DNA of 64,000 nt, taken from positions 1-64,000 of the forward strand of contig JBDNJM010000094.1 of NCBI GenBank assembly GCA_041687755.1, read 5' to 3'. Shown piece after piece: positions 44,363 through 52,255 of the stretch. The translations under genes and the position numbers were made by a program. The stretch comes from JBDNJM01 sp041687755. GTDB lineage: Bacteria > Planctomycetota > UBA1135 > GCA-002686595. How positions within the stretch are numbered: the stretch's first letter is position 1; every line of letters begins with the position of its first letter. Below the pieces are notes generated by a model that saw only the letters and a list, made by a program, of their open reading frames with translations, was not told the DNA's origin and did not search any database.

Positions 44363-44985
44363 GGAAGGCCGAGGTAGCGGGGGACGCGGGAGAGGTAATC
44401 GCGGTAGGCGTCGCCGGAGAGCGCGCTCAGGCGGGACTCCTCGAGCAGCACGCGGCTGTGCATGTTGAGGGCGTAGACGGGCAGGGCACCCAGCATTGCC
44501 CAGCAGGGGAAGCCGAGGCACAGTCCTGCGTAAAAAACGCCCATGCCCACGAGCCCGGGGTTGCGGGACCAGGTGAACAGGCCGCTGGCCTGGACGCTGG
44601 CCGCGCGGCGCTGGGCCCGCAGCTGGAGGACCGAGGAGAAGGTCAGCGCGCGGCCGAGGACGATCAAGGCCATGGCGGCGAGCGCGAACCCCTCGCGCTG
44701 CAGCGCCGGGATGCGGCCGACGAAGCTCGGCGTCGGCGGCCAGAAGATCCAGGCCAGCGGAATCAGGAAGGCGACGACGCCGATCGCGGTGGGCAGGGCG
44801 AAGCGCAGGAGCTTGTGCGGTACCGAGCGCTCTGAGGCGTGGGCGACCTCGTCGTCGCGGGTGCGATCCGGCTCGCGCGGCGAGAGCAGCTGCAGCGTCG
44901 AGGCCTCGCTGGGGATCGGGAACACCGTGAGCTCGATCACGAGCGTGGCGTAGGCCGCCAGGGTGAGGGCTTCGAGCGGGGACAT
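44359..44985 (-). CDS. ICMT/phospholipid-methyltransferase-like membrane methyltransferase
   Basis: A 208-aa integral membrane protein with about five hydrophobic segments. The C-terminal part carries the isoprenylcysteine-methyltransferase/PEMT signature: GLFTWSRNPGLVGMGVFYAG, then LLEESRLSALSGDAYRDYL and RVPRYLGLP. These enzymes methylate lipophilic acceptors within the bilayer. It starts 4 bp after the CDP-alcohol transferase stop and overlaps the next gene, supporting a shared membrane-lipid substrate. The residues 35-60 insertion is hydrophilic and acidic/basic, probably a cytoplasmic loop. Confidence 0.85.
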   Translation of the reverse strand: MSPLEALTLAAYATLVIELTVFPIPSEASTLQLLSPREPDRTRDDEVAHASERSVPHKLLRFALPTAIGVVAFLIPLAWIFWPPTPSFVGRIPALQREGFALAAMALIVLGRALTFSSVLQLRAQRRAASVQASGLFTWSRNPGLVGMGVFYAGLCLGFPCWAMLGALPVYALNMHSRVLLEESRLSALSGDAYRDYLSRVPRYLGLP

Positions 44986-44989
44986 GGCC

Positions 44990-45745
44990 TCAACTCGAGG
45001 CCCGCGCGCGAGCGGCCTTGGGCAGCAGGTGGGCGAGGTCGCTGGAGAAGGACCAGGTGAGCAGCGCGACCGCGACGAGTCCGGCGACCGGCCGCAAGAG
45101 TCCGATCGATAGCGGCACCAGGACGACCCCCAGGAGCACCATCACGGCGGCGGCGATCCACCTGCCGCGGCGGTTGGAGCCCTCGACGGGCGCGGTCTCG
45201 CCGATCGGCGCGCCCCGGGCGCGCAGCAGTAGGACGGTGACGGTCTTCAGCGCGGGCAGCGCAAGCAACCACAGGCCGGCCTGGGCGACGACCACCCCGA
45301 GGACGCTGAGCAGCAGCACGGCGAACTGGTCGGTCTCCATGTCGAGGATCGCACCCGACTCCGAGCCGCCGTAGCGCCGGGCGAGCCAGCCGTCGAGCAG
45401 GTCGCCGAGCAGGGCGGCGACGAGCAGGAACCAGATCCAGGGGAGCAGCCCAAGCTCGGCCGCGGCCACCGTTCCGGCTACCAGGATGCTGAAGCGCAGC
45501 AGGGTGCCCAGGTCGGCGGGGCGGGTCCCGCGACCGCACAGGTTCCACAGCGGCGGGTAGGAGACCAGTGCAACCAGGGCGGATCCACGAACGACCCAGG
45601 GCCCGGCATAGCCGCTCAGATACAACCCCCCGATGCAGGCCAGGAGGGGGGTCCAGATCAGGGCCTGGACCAGAACCCAGCGCGTATGGCGGGCGTGGAA
45701 CTCCGAGGGAACGGGGCGTTCCAGGGGGTGGGTAGGGGGCGACAT
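44990..45745 (-). CDS. CDP-alcohol phosphatidyltransferase family protein
   Basis: A 251-aa membrane protein. The family motif D-x2-D-G-x2-A-R ... G-x3-D-x3-D is complete: LLGDLLDGWLARRYGG followed by SGAILDMETD. Six or so hydrophobic segments surround it. Enzymes of this family transfer a phosphatidyl or other phospho-alcohol group from a CDP-activated donor to an alcohol such as glycerol phosphate, inositol or serine; the acceptor cannot be read. It heads the leftward operon, divergent from the RibD-like gene 106 bp away, so it may be co-regulated with the rightward genes. ATG 45745 is chosen over upstream in-frame starts because those cross the intergenic hairpin. Confidence 0.9.
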   Translation of the reverse strand: MSPPTHPLERPVPSEFHARHTRWVLVQALIWTPLLACIGGLYLSGYAGPWVVRGSALVALVSYPPLWNLCGRGTRPADLGTLLRFSILVAGTVAAAELGLLPWIWFLLVAALLGDLLDGWLARRYGGSESGAILDMETDQFAVLLLSVLGVVVAQAGLWLLALPALKTVTVLLLRARGAPIGETAPVEGSNRRGRWIAAAVMVLLGVVLVPLSIGLLRPVAGLVAVALLTWSFSSDLAHLLPKAARARASS

Positions 45746-45762
45746 GGAGGGCGCGGCAGGGG

Positions 45763-45791
45763 AGTGGAGCGTTCTCGCCCCGCGCTCCACT
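45763..45791. promoter_or_regulatory. inverted repeat in the divergent promoter region
   Basis: AGTGGAGCG (45763-45771) and CGCTCCACT (45783-45791) are perfect arms around 11 nt, extended by GGGG/CCCC with a one-base bulge. They lie midway between the two divergent operons. TATAGT/ACTATA at 45801-45806 could serve as a -10 hexamer on either strand, but no matching -35 is convincing. A shared operator is possible. Confidence 0.35.
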
Positions 45792-45851
45792 TCCCCAAAG
45801 TATAGTTCGACAACCCAAGGCGAAGGGCGATGCTCGCGCCCGCCCCGCCAG

Positions 45852-46916
45852 ATGTCGATTCCTGCCGCACCTGCCACGCTCGTCGTTCAAGACGTCCACA
45901 GCGACGCCGTCGAGGCCCTGTGGGCCGTCTGCCTTGAGCTGTTGGCCCTGCGTCGCAGCGGAGCGCCGAAGCCCGCGGCCGTCGACTTCGTGCGCTCGCC
46001 CGAGGGGCGTTGGGTCCTGGTCGACTCGGCGCCCGCGAAGAGCGTGCGCCTCGTTGTCGACCTCGACGGCTCGTGGGGCACCGACGCGAGCAAGATCGTC
46101 GGGAAGCTAGATCCCGCGGCGGCGCTGTTCAGCCTGCCGGCGTTCCGCGCCGGAGGGGATCCGATCCTGGCCTACGGCGGCATCCCGCCCTCGGAGCTGG
46201 CCTTCCTCTCGCTCTACCTGCCGGCGCTGCTCGGCGGCTGGGGCGCCAAGCCCGGGCGACCGTTCGTGCTCGGGCATCTGGCCCAGTCCATCGATGGCCG
46301 CATCGCCTGCGAGAACGGCCAGTCCCAGTGGATCAGCAACACGGCGAACCTGCACCACGCCCACCGCCTGCGCGCGCTGCACGACGGGGTGGTTGTCGGA
46401 GCGCGCACGGTAGCCAAGGACAACCCGCGCCTCGACGTGCGCCACGTGCGCGGCGACTCTCCGCGGCGGGTGCTGCTCAGCGGCAGCGGGTCGGTGCTCG
46501 CGCTCGACGAGCGCCATGTGTTTGATGGGGCTGGCAGCGTCGTCGTCGTCCGCCGCGGCGCGGCAGGCAGCGGGCGCGCGAACGCCGAGCTGCTTGAGCT
46601 GGACGGCGACGACGCCAGTCGCCTGGCGCCGCGCGACGTGACCCGCCGGCTGGGCGAGCAGGGCCTGGGTTCGCTGTTCATCGAAGGCGGCGGGACGGCG
46701 CTCTCCAGCTTCCTTGAGAACGATGCTGTGGATGTGCTGCACTTGCACATCGCGCCGATCGTGCTGGGTTCCGGCGTGCCGGGTTTTCAGCTGCCTGCGA
46801 TCGACCGCGTCGGGCGCGCTCCGCGCTTCGCGGTCCGGCACTTTTTGCTCGACGGCGAACTCTTGATGGAGTGTCGCCGCATCGCCGGTGACGACGCCGG
46901 GGAGGGTCCCCCGTGA
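45852..46916 (+). CDS. RibD C-terminal-type pyrimidine reductase
   Basis: A 354-aa protein. The first ~135 residues are a weakly conserved extension. Residues ~140-345 form the dihydrofolate-reductase-like RibD_C domain: VLGHLAQSIDGRIACENG, HRLRALHDGVVVGARTVAKD, NPRLDVR and SLFIEGGGTALSSFLEN. In riboflavin synthesis this domain uses NADPH to reduce the ribosyl side chain of a GTP-derived pyrimidine to ribityl. The deaminase domain of ordinary RibD is absent. It begins the rightward operon (4-bp overlap with the next gene), which also encodes GTP cyclohydrolase II, so it probably acts on that enzyme's product or a pterin derived from it. Confidence 0.85.
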   Translation: MSIPAAPATLVVQDVHSDAVEALWAVCLELLALRRSGAPKPAAVDFVRSPEGRWVLVDSAPAKSVRLVVDLDGSWGTDASKIVGKLDPAAALFSLPAFRAGGDPILAYGGIPPSELAFLSLYLPALLGGWGAKPGRPFVLGHLAQSIDGRIACENGQSQWISNTANLHHAHRLRALHDGVVVGARTVAKDNPRLDVRHVRGDSPRRVLLSGSGSVLALDERHVFDGAGSVVVVRRGAAGSGRANAELLELDGDDASRLAPRDVTRRLGEQGLGSLFIEGGGTALSSFLENDAVDVLHLHIAPIVLGSGVPGFQLPAIDRVGRAPRFAVRHFLLDGELLMECRRIAGDDAGEGPP

Positions 46917-47938
46917 GCCCGCGCAGCATGCAGACGAAGACGCGGGCGGCGTCGAGCACCGCACGCGCCCTGTGGATCGAGGCTCCCGGCCGGGCGAGCC
47001 TGCGGGTGGAGAACATTGGTGGGGCTCGGAAGGGGACGAGCTTGCTCGAGCCCGAATTCGGCGCCGTGAGCGTCGGCACCGAGCGGCTCGTCGCGCGCGG
47101 TTCCGTGCCGGAGGAACTCCACGGCTCGATGGCCTGCCGCTATCAGGCCGGCGGACTCGGGCTGCCGGTCAAGTACGGCTACTCGATGGCCGGACGGGTG
47201 ACCGAGGGGACCCTGGCCGGCCAGCGCGTGTTCTGCATGCATCCCCACCAGGAGCTGGCGCGCATCGAGGACGCCCACGCCGTGCCTCTGCCCGACGCGG
47301 TGCCCACTCGTCGCGCAGTGCTGTTCCCGAACCTGGAGACGGCGCTCAACGCGGTCTGGGACGGCGAACTGACTGCACACGAGCCCTACGTCGTGTTCGG
47401 CGCTGGTGCGCTCGGGCTGTTGACGGCTTTTGCCGCGCACGCAGAGACGGGGCGCGCAGCGACCGTGGTCGAGAGCGATCCCGCCCGCCGCGCCGCCGCC
47501 GCGGAGCTGCCCTGGGTCGCGCGGGCCGTAGCGCCCGACGCAGCGCCCGACGAGGGGCTGGGTGAATGCGACGTCGCGTTCCACACGACCGCCACCGGCG
47601 CCGGACTCCAGGCGGCGCTCGACGCCGTCGGGTTCGAAGGCCGCGTCGTCGAGCTCTCCTGGTACGGCACCACCGCGGTCGAGCTGCGCCTCGGCGGCGG
47701 TTTCCACAGCCAGCGCAAGCGCCTGATCGCGTCCCAAGTCGCACACGTTGCCCCGCGCGAGCGCGAGCGGCTTGGCTACGCAGGCCGCACGGCGCGCGTG
47801 CTTGAGCTGCTCGGTGATCCGGGGCTCGACCGCCTATTGAGTCGCGCGATGCCGTTCTCCCAACTGCCCGACTTCCTCGGCCGCCTGTGCCGCGGCGCCT
47901 CGGTGCCCGTCGTCCCCCTTATCGATTACTCCGTTTGA
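46913..47938 (+). CDS. MDR-type (zinc-alcohol-dehydrogenase-like) oxidoreductase
   Basis: A 341-aa protein. The N-terminal half has GroES-like features (SVGTERLVARGSVPEEL, VKYGYSMAGRV). The nucleotide-binding half contains VVFGAGALGLLTAFAAHAE with Gly-x-Gly-x2-Gly. The catalytic-zinc Cys and the structural-zinc Cys cluster of classical alcohol dehydrogenases are not evident, so it may be a zinc-independent reductase. It overlaps the RibD-type gene by 4 bp and is followed 9 bp later by the PTPS-family gene. In this pathway it would oxidise or reduce a side chain of the pterin or sugar; direction unknown. Confidence 0.85.
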   Translation: MSPRSMQTKTRAASSTARALWIEAPGRASLRVENIGGARKGTSLLEPEFGAVSVGTERLVARGSVPEELHGSMACRYQAGGLGLPVKYGYSMAGRVTEGTLAGQRVFCMHPHQELARIEDAHAVPLPDAVPTRRAVLFPNLETALNAVWDGELTAHEPYVVFGAGALGLLTAFAAHAETGRAATVVESDPARRAAAAELPWVARAVAPDAAPDEGLGECDVAFHTTATGAGLQAALDAVGFEGRVVELSWYGTTAVELRLGGGFHSQRKRLIASQVAHVAPRERERLGYAGRTARVLELLGDPGLDRLLSRAMPFSQLPDFLGRLCRGASVPVVPLIDYSV

Positions 47939-47947
47939 GCCCCCCCG

Positions 47948-48328
47948 ATGTTCACCGTCGCCGTTAAAGACCACGTCATGATCGCCCACAGCTTCCGCGG
48001 GAAGGTCTTCGGACCCGCCCAGGCGATGCACGGCGCGACCTTCGTGATCACCGCGGAGTTCTCGACGCCCGACATCGACGAGCACGGCATCGTGATCGAC
48101 ATCGGTGAGGCCCACCGCGTCTTAGGTGTCGCGCTCGAGCCCCTGCGCTACAAGAACCTCGACGAGTTGCCGCAGTTCACCGGCCAGAACACGACGACGG
48201 AGTTCCTTGCGCGCCACATCCATCAGGAGCTGGCCCGCGGGCTGGTTGGCGCCTTTAAGGGCGGTCTGCGGGTCGTGCTGGAGGAGAGCCACATCGCCTG
48301 GGGCTCCTATTCGGGCGCAGTGGGTTGA
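47948..48328 (+). CDS. divergent 6-pyruvoyl-tetrahydropterin synthase/QueD-family protein
   Basis: A 126-aa protein with the T-fold pattern of PTPS/QueD. His14 (VMIAHSFRG) and His28 (AMHGATF) match two zinc ligands, but the usual HGH is HGA, so the third ligand His is replaced by Ala30. The catalytic Cys that QueD places just before that His is also absent. LDELPQFTGQNTTTEFLARH and RVVLEESHIAWGSY match the later active-site segments. The substrate should be a reduced dihydroneopterin-type or related ribityl/triose side chain, with altered chemistry. Four-base overlap with the next gene (TTGA). Confidence 0.85.
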   Translation: MFTVAVKDHVMIAHSFRGKVFGPAQAMHGATFVITAEFSTPDIDEHGIVIDIGEAHRVLGVALEPLRYKNLDELPQFTGQNTTTEFLARHIHQELARGLVGAFKGGLRVVLEESHIAWGSYSGAVG

Positions 48329-50766
48329 TCGCCAAGGGCGGCAGCGGGCCGCGCGCCGAAAACTGCCGAGTGCGGTTGTTCGAGCCGACGCCGGAGGGTC
48401 CGCGGATCAGCGGGGGCTGGCGCTATCAGGACGCCATCGCCGAACGGCTGCAGGCTGCGGGGATCGGGGAGCGTCACGCGCTGGAACTCGATCCCGCGAG
48501 CTCGGCTCCGGCGGAGGCGCTCGAGGACGAGTCCGTCCTCGTGTTCGACAGCCTGCTGCTGAGTTTGGGGTCACCGCCGGTCTGGCTCGACGATCCCCGT
48601 TGCCGGGGGCGTCGCTGGCTCCTGATGCACTACCTGCCGAGCCAGGATCCGACGCTTCCGCCGGGGCGCTCGGAAGAGCTACTCGCGGCCGAGCGCCTCT
48701 GGCTTGCTGGCGTGGACGGTGTGCTGGCGACTTCGGAGCCGCTGGCCGAACAGTTCTATCGCACCCACGGGATTCGGGCTGCTGTGGCGAATCCTGGCGT
48801 CGATGGGGTGTTTCGGGGAGCGCGTGGGCCGCGCACTTCACGCGTTGCGGAGCTCGAGGTGCTGTGCGTCGGGTCTCTGACGCCGGCGAAGAATCAGCTG
48901 CAGCTGGCGCGGGCCCTGACGGTTCAGGCGGCCGCCAGCGGGCGCGCCGTGCGCCTGGTGCTGCTCGGCGATGCCGAACTCGATCCGGCCTATGCGGCTG
49001 AAGTCGTAGCCGCCAGCCAGAGCCTCGAACTTGAGCTGCGTGGACTGGTCACGACGGAGGAGGTCGCGGACGCGATGGCGAGCTGCGATTTGTTCGTCTC
49101 CTGCTCGCTGTTTGAGTCGTTCGGTATGGCGGTGGCCGAGGCGGTCGCTTCGGGGTGCCTCGTACTGAGCTCCGACGTGGGCGCCGCGCGGCGCTTCGTG
49201 ATCGAGGGACGCAACGGCCGGCTGGTGCCGCCGGGTGACATGCGGGCGCTGGAGGGGGCGCTGGCCGACCTGCTGGGCCAGACGCGCGAGGGCGTCCACC
49301 ACGATCGCGCGTTCGAACGGCTGCGGGTGCCCACCTGGGAGCACACCTTCGCCGTGTTCCTGAGCGCATTGGGCGTGGGCTTCGAGCCCGCGGGCTCGGG
49401 CGAGGGGGGCACGCAGCAGTACTCGAGCTGCCGGCTGCCCACGAAGCGCGGGGAGTTCGAGGTCGGCGTCTACCACTTGGGCGACGGGGCGCGTGAGGCG
49501 CTGCTGATCTCGCGCGGTGCGCTCGATGCGGACGAGCCGCTGCTCGTCCGAATCCACTCCGAGTGCTTCACGGCCGAAGTTCTGCACTCGCTCAAGTGCG
49601 ACTGCGATGCTCAGCTGCAGCTCGCGCTCGATTGCATCGACGAGCGCGGCCGCGGGGCGGTGGTCTACCTGCGTCAGGAGGGTCGGGGCATCGGACTGGG
49701 CAACAAGATCGCGGCCTACGCGCAACAGGCCACGGGTGCGGACACGGTGGACGCCAACCTGCGCCTGGGACTGCCGGTGGACCTGCGCCAGTTCAGCGAC
49801 GCGGCGGCGATCCTTGTCGAGCGGGGCGTGCGGCGGGTCGAGCTCAATACGAACAACCCGGATAAAGTGGCCGCGCTGGTGGCGGGCGGGATCGAGGTGA
49901 CCGGGGTGCTCCCGAGTCACACGGTGCCAGCGCCCGAGGCGGTCGCGTATCTTGAGACCAAGGCGCGGCGCCTGGGGCACGCGCTGGAGACTCGCACGGC
50001 TGCCGAAGTACGAGGGACGCCGAGCCTGATCGTGTTCGATGTCGACGGCGTCCTGCAGCACGACGAGCGCGTCGATCCCGACGCCATGGCCGTGCTGGGG
50101 GATCTGCGCGAGGCCGGCTACCGGCTGCGGTTCCTGACCAACGACGGCATCAACAGTCGGCGCACGCGCCTGGAGCGCATGGCCCAGATTGGCCTGGTGC
50201 TGCCAGAGACAGAGCTCTACACGGCGGCGACGCTCGGGCGGCGGCTGATCGATGCGCGCGGCCTCGCACCGATTCTGCCGCTGATGGGCGAGCCGGCTCT
50301 GGAGGAGTTCCGCGGCGTACCGGTCTCCCTGGACGCGCCGCGGGCGGTCGTCGTGGGCGACTGGTTTGGGCACTACGATCCCGCGCGCCTGGCGGCGGCT
50401 CATCGGGCGCTCGAGACCGGTGCGAGCCTGATCGCGCTGCACCGCAAGAAGAGCTGGCCGACGGCCGGGGGCCGGCACATCGACCTGGGCTTCTGGGTCG
50501 CCGGACTGGAGTACTGCGCGGGCGTGAAGGCGGAGCTGGCGGCCAAGCCGGCGGAGTTCGCCTACCGCGCGGTGCTCGAGGACGCGGGCGCCGCTCCGGC
50601 CGAGACTTTGATGATCGCGGACGAGGTGGACCCTGATCTGCTCGGGGCCAAGGCCTTCGGGATCGAGACGCTGTTGTTGGATCCGAGCGGGGCCGGCGAC
50701 CCCAGCGTGGATGGAACGGTGCGCAGGCTGGACGAGATCGCTGCGCGCCTGCTTCGACGGCGTTGA
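48325..50766 (+). CDS. fusion of glycosyltransferase (GT4-like), GTP cyclohydrolase II and HAD phosphatase
   Basis: An 813-aa protein from TTG 48325. Residues ~1-355 are a GT-B glycosyltransferase of the GT4 group (EVLCVGSLTPAKNQLQLARA, CSLFESFGMAVAEAVASGCL). Residues ~370-550 are a complete GTP cyclohydrolase II: zinc Cys414, Cys425 and Cys427 in SECFTAEVLHSLKCDCD, then YLRQEGRGIGLGNKI and NTNNPDKVAAL. Residues ~565-810 are a NagD-like HAD phosphatase with Asp572 and Asp574 in VFDVDGVL, a LTNDGINSRRTRLERM cap and MIADEVDPDLLGAKAFGIET. One chain could open GTP to the diaminopyrimidine phosphate, dephosphorylate it and add a sugar. All catalytic motifs are present. Confidence 0.9.
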   Translation: MIAKGGSGPRAENCRVRLFEPTPEGPRISGGWRYQDAIAERLQAAGIGERHALELDPASSAPAEALEDESVLVFDSLLLSLGSPPVWLDDPRCRGRRWLLMHYLPSQDPTLPPGRSEELLAAERLWLAGVDGVLATSEPLAEQFYRTHGIRAAVANPGVDGVFRGARGPRTSRVAELEVLCVGSLTPAKNQLQLARALTVQAAASGRAVRLVLLGDAELDPAYAAEVVAASQSLELELRGLVTTEEVADAMASCDLFVSCSLFESFGMAVAEAVASGCLVLSSDVGAARRFVIEGRNGRLVPPGDMRALEGALADLLGQTREGVHHDRAFERLRVPTWEHTFAVFLSALGVGFEPAGSGEGGTQQYSSCRLPTKRGEFEVGVYHLGDGAREALLISRGALDADEPLLVRIHSECFTAEVLHSLKCDCDAQLQLALDCIDERGRGAVVYLRQEGRGIGLGNKIAAYAQQATGADTVDANLRLGLPVDLRQFSDAAAILVERGVRRVELNTNNPDKVAALVAGGIEVTGVLPSHTVPAPEAVAYLETKARRLGHALETRTAAEVRGTPSLIVFDVDGVLQHDERVDPDAMAVLGDLREAGYRLRFLTNDGINSRRTRLERMAQIGLVLPETELYTAATLGRRLIDARGLAPILPLMGEPALEEFRGVPVSLDAPRAVVVGDWFGHYDPARLAAAHRALETGASLIALHRKKSWPTAGGRHIDLGFWVAGLEYCAGVKAELAAKPAEFAYRAVLEDAGAAPAETLMIADEVDPDLLGAKAFGIETLLLDPSGAGDPSVDGTVRRLDEIAARLLRRR

Positions 50767-50776
50767 GCACGGCGCG

Positions 50777-52255
50777 TCAGCGCATTGCCTTCGGGACCAG
50801 GGCGCGCTCGACCAGCTCGAACAGGCCCTGGACCGCCACGGCCATCAGAGCCGCTGGCACCGCGCCCTCGAGGATGCGGAGCGTGTCGGCGAGCCGGAGT
50901 CCTGCCAGGATCGGCTGGCCGTAGCCGCCGGCGCCGACAAGTGCGCCAAGGGTGGCGGCGCCGACGCAGATCACTGCGGCGGTTTGGACGCCGGCCAGGA
51001 TCGAGGGCAGGGCAAGGGGCAGCTCGACGCGGCGCAAGGCCGCTCCGGGCGGGAGCCCAATCGCGCGCGCGGTGTCGCGCAGGCCGATCGGGATCCCGGT
51101 CAGCCCAGCGTGGGTGTTGCGCACGATCGGCAGCAGGCTGTAGAGGAACAGCGCGACGATCGCGGGGCCCGAGCCGATGCCGAACACGGGGATCATGAAC
51201 ACCAGCAGTGCTAGAGCGGGAATGGTCTGCCCGATGCCGACCGCTCCCAGGACGAACTGTCCGAGGCGCTCCCGCTTGGCCGCGACCACGCCGAGCGGCA
51301 CCGCCACGAGGAGAGCCAGGAGCAGCGCGACGCCGACGAGCGCAAGGTGCTCGAGCGTGTGGCGCCAGATCCGGGCGGCGCGGCTCTCCACGGAGGCGTC
51401 CACGGTCACGTCGAAGGTTGTCTCCAGGAACGCTGCCGCCGCTGCGGTCTCGGAGCGGCCCTCCAGCTCGACCGTGGCGTTCATTCCGACCATCGCCGCC
51501 GTGTCGATGCGCCCCTCAAGGGCGGTCAGGGCGTCGACGGCGCCGGGCGCGCGTTCGGCGAGATCGCTGCGGTAGAGCAGCACGGCCTCGTAGCGCGGGA
51601 AGAAGCCGCGGTCGTCCTCGAGCGCCAGCAGGTCGTACGCGCGAATCTTCGCGTCGGTCGTGTACATGTCGATGAGATCGACGGAGCCGCTGGTCAGCCC
51701 GCGGTAGGCCAGCTCGTGCTCGATACCGCGGGCGTCGGGCAACTGGAGGCCGTAGTGCTCCACCAGCCCGGGCCAGCCGTCGGCGCGCAGCATGAACTCG
51801 TTGCTGACGCGCACGACGAGATCGCGGGCTTCGGACAGATCACTGAGCCGTTGGAGCTGCAGCTTGGCGGCGCGCCCGCGCAGCATGCCGATGGCGTAGT
51901 TGTTCTCGAACCCGAGCGGCTGGCCGAGCACGATTCCACGGGCGCTGAGGAGCGCGCTTGCGGCCTTCAGGTCGGCCGGGGCGTCCTCGGCGAGCAGTTC
52001 GGCCATCAGGGTTCCCGTGTACTCCGCGTACACGTCCACCTCGCCCGCGATCAGTGCATTGAACGCGAGCCGGCTGCCGCCGAGGCCCTGAACGTGCTCA
52101 GCTGCGAAGCCCGCGCCCTCGAGGCGCAGCCGGGCCAGTTCGCCGAGCACGACGCTCTCCGTGAAGCTCTTTGATGCGACCCGCAGGGGCTCCTGGGCCG
52201 GCTCGGCGGCGAGCGATCCGGTCAGGGACAGGGCGAGGAGAGCGAGCGCCATCAT
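50777..52255 (-). CDS. quaternary-amine-type ABC importer: fused substrate-binding protein and permease
   Basis: A 492-aa protein. A signal peptide is followed by an OpuAC/ProX-type binding domain (residues ~20-295: RVASKSFTESVVLGELARLR, GEVDVYAEYTGTL, YRGLTSGSVDLIDMYTTDA). A BPD-type permease follows (residues ~310-490) with five or so membrane spans and the EAA loop (RDTARAIGLPPGAALRR). Family substrates are glycine betaine, choline, carnitine or similar osmoprotectants. The order, binding domain first and permease second, is the reverse of the OpuABC-type fusions I know. It overlaps its ATPase gene by 4 bp. Convergent with the rightward operon, with 10 bp between. Confidence 0.9.
   Translation of the reverse strand: MMALALLALSLTGSLAAEPAQEPLRVASKSFTESVVLGELARLRLEGAGFAAEHVQGLGGSRLAFNALIAGEVDVYAEYTGTLMAELLAEDAPADLKAASALLSARGIVLGQPLGFENNYAIGMLRGRAAKLQLQRLSDLSEARDLVVRVSNEFMLRADGWPGLVEHYGLQLPDARGIEHELAYRGLTSGSVDLIDMYTTDAKIRAYDLLALEDDRGFFPRYEAVLLYRSDLAERAPGAVDALTALEGRIDTAAMVGMNATVELEGRSETAAAAAFLETTFDVTVDASVESRAARIWRHTLEHLALVGVALLLALLVAVPLGVVAAKRERLGQFVLGAVGIGQTIPALALLVFMIPVFGIGSGPAIVALFLYSLLPIVRNTHAGLTGIPIGLRDTARAIGLPPGAALRRVELPLALPSILAGVQTAAVICVGAATLGALVGAGGYGQPILAGLRLADTLRILEGAVPAALMAVAVQGLFELVERALVPKAMR

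Noticed and set aside
45852..50766. Ordinary riboflavin operon
   Set aside because: RibD deaminase, RibB, RibE and RibH are absent, while PTPS-family, glycosyltransferase, HAD and MDR functions are present and overlapping.
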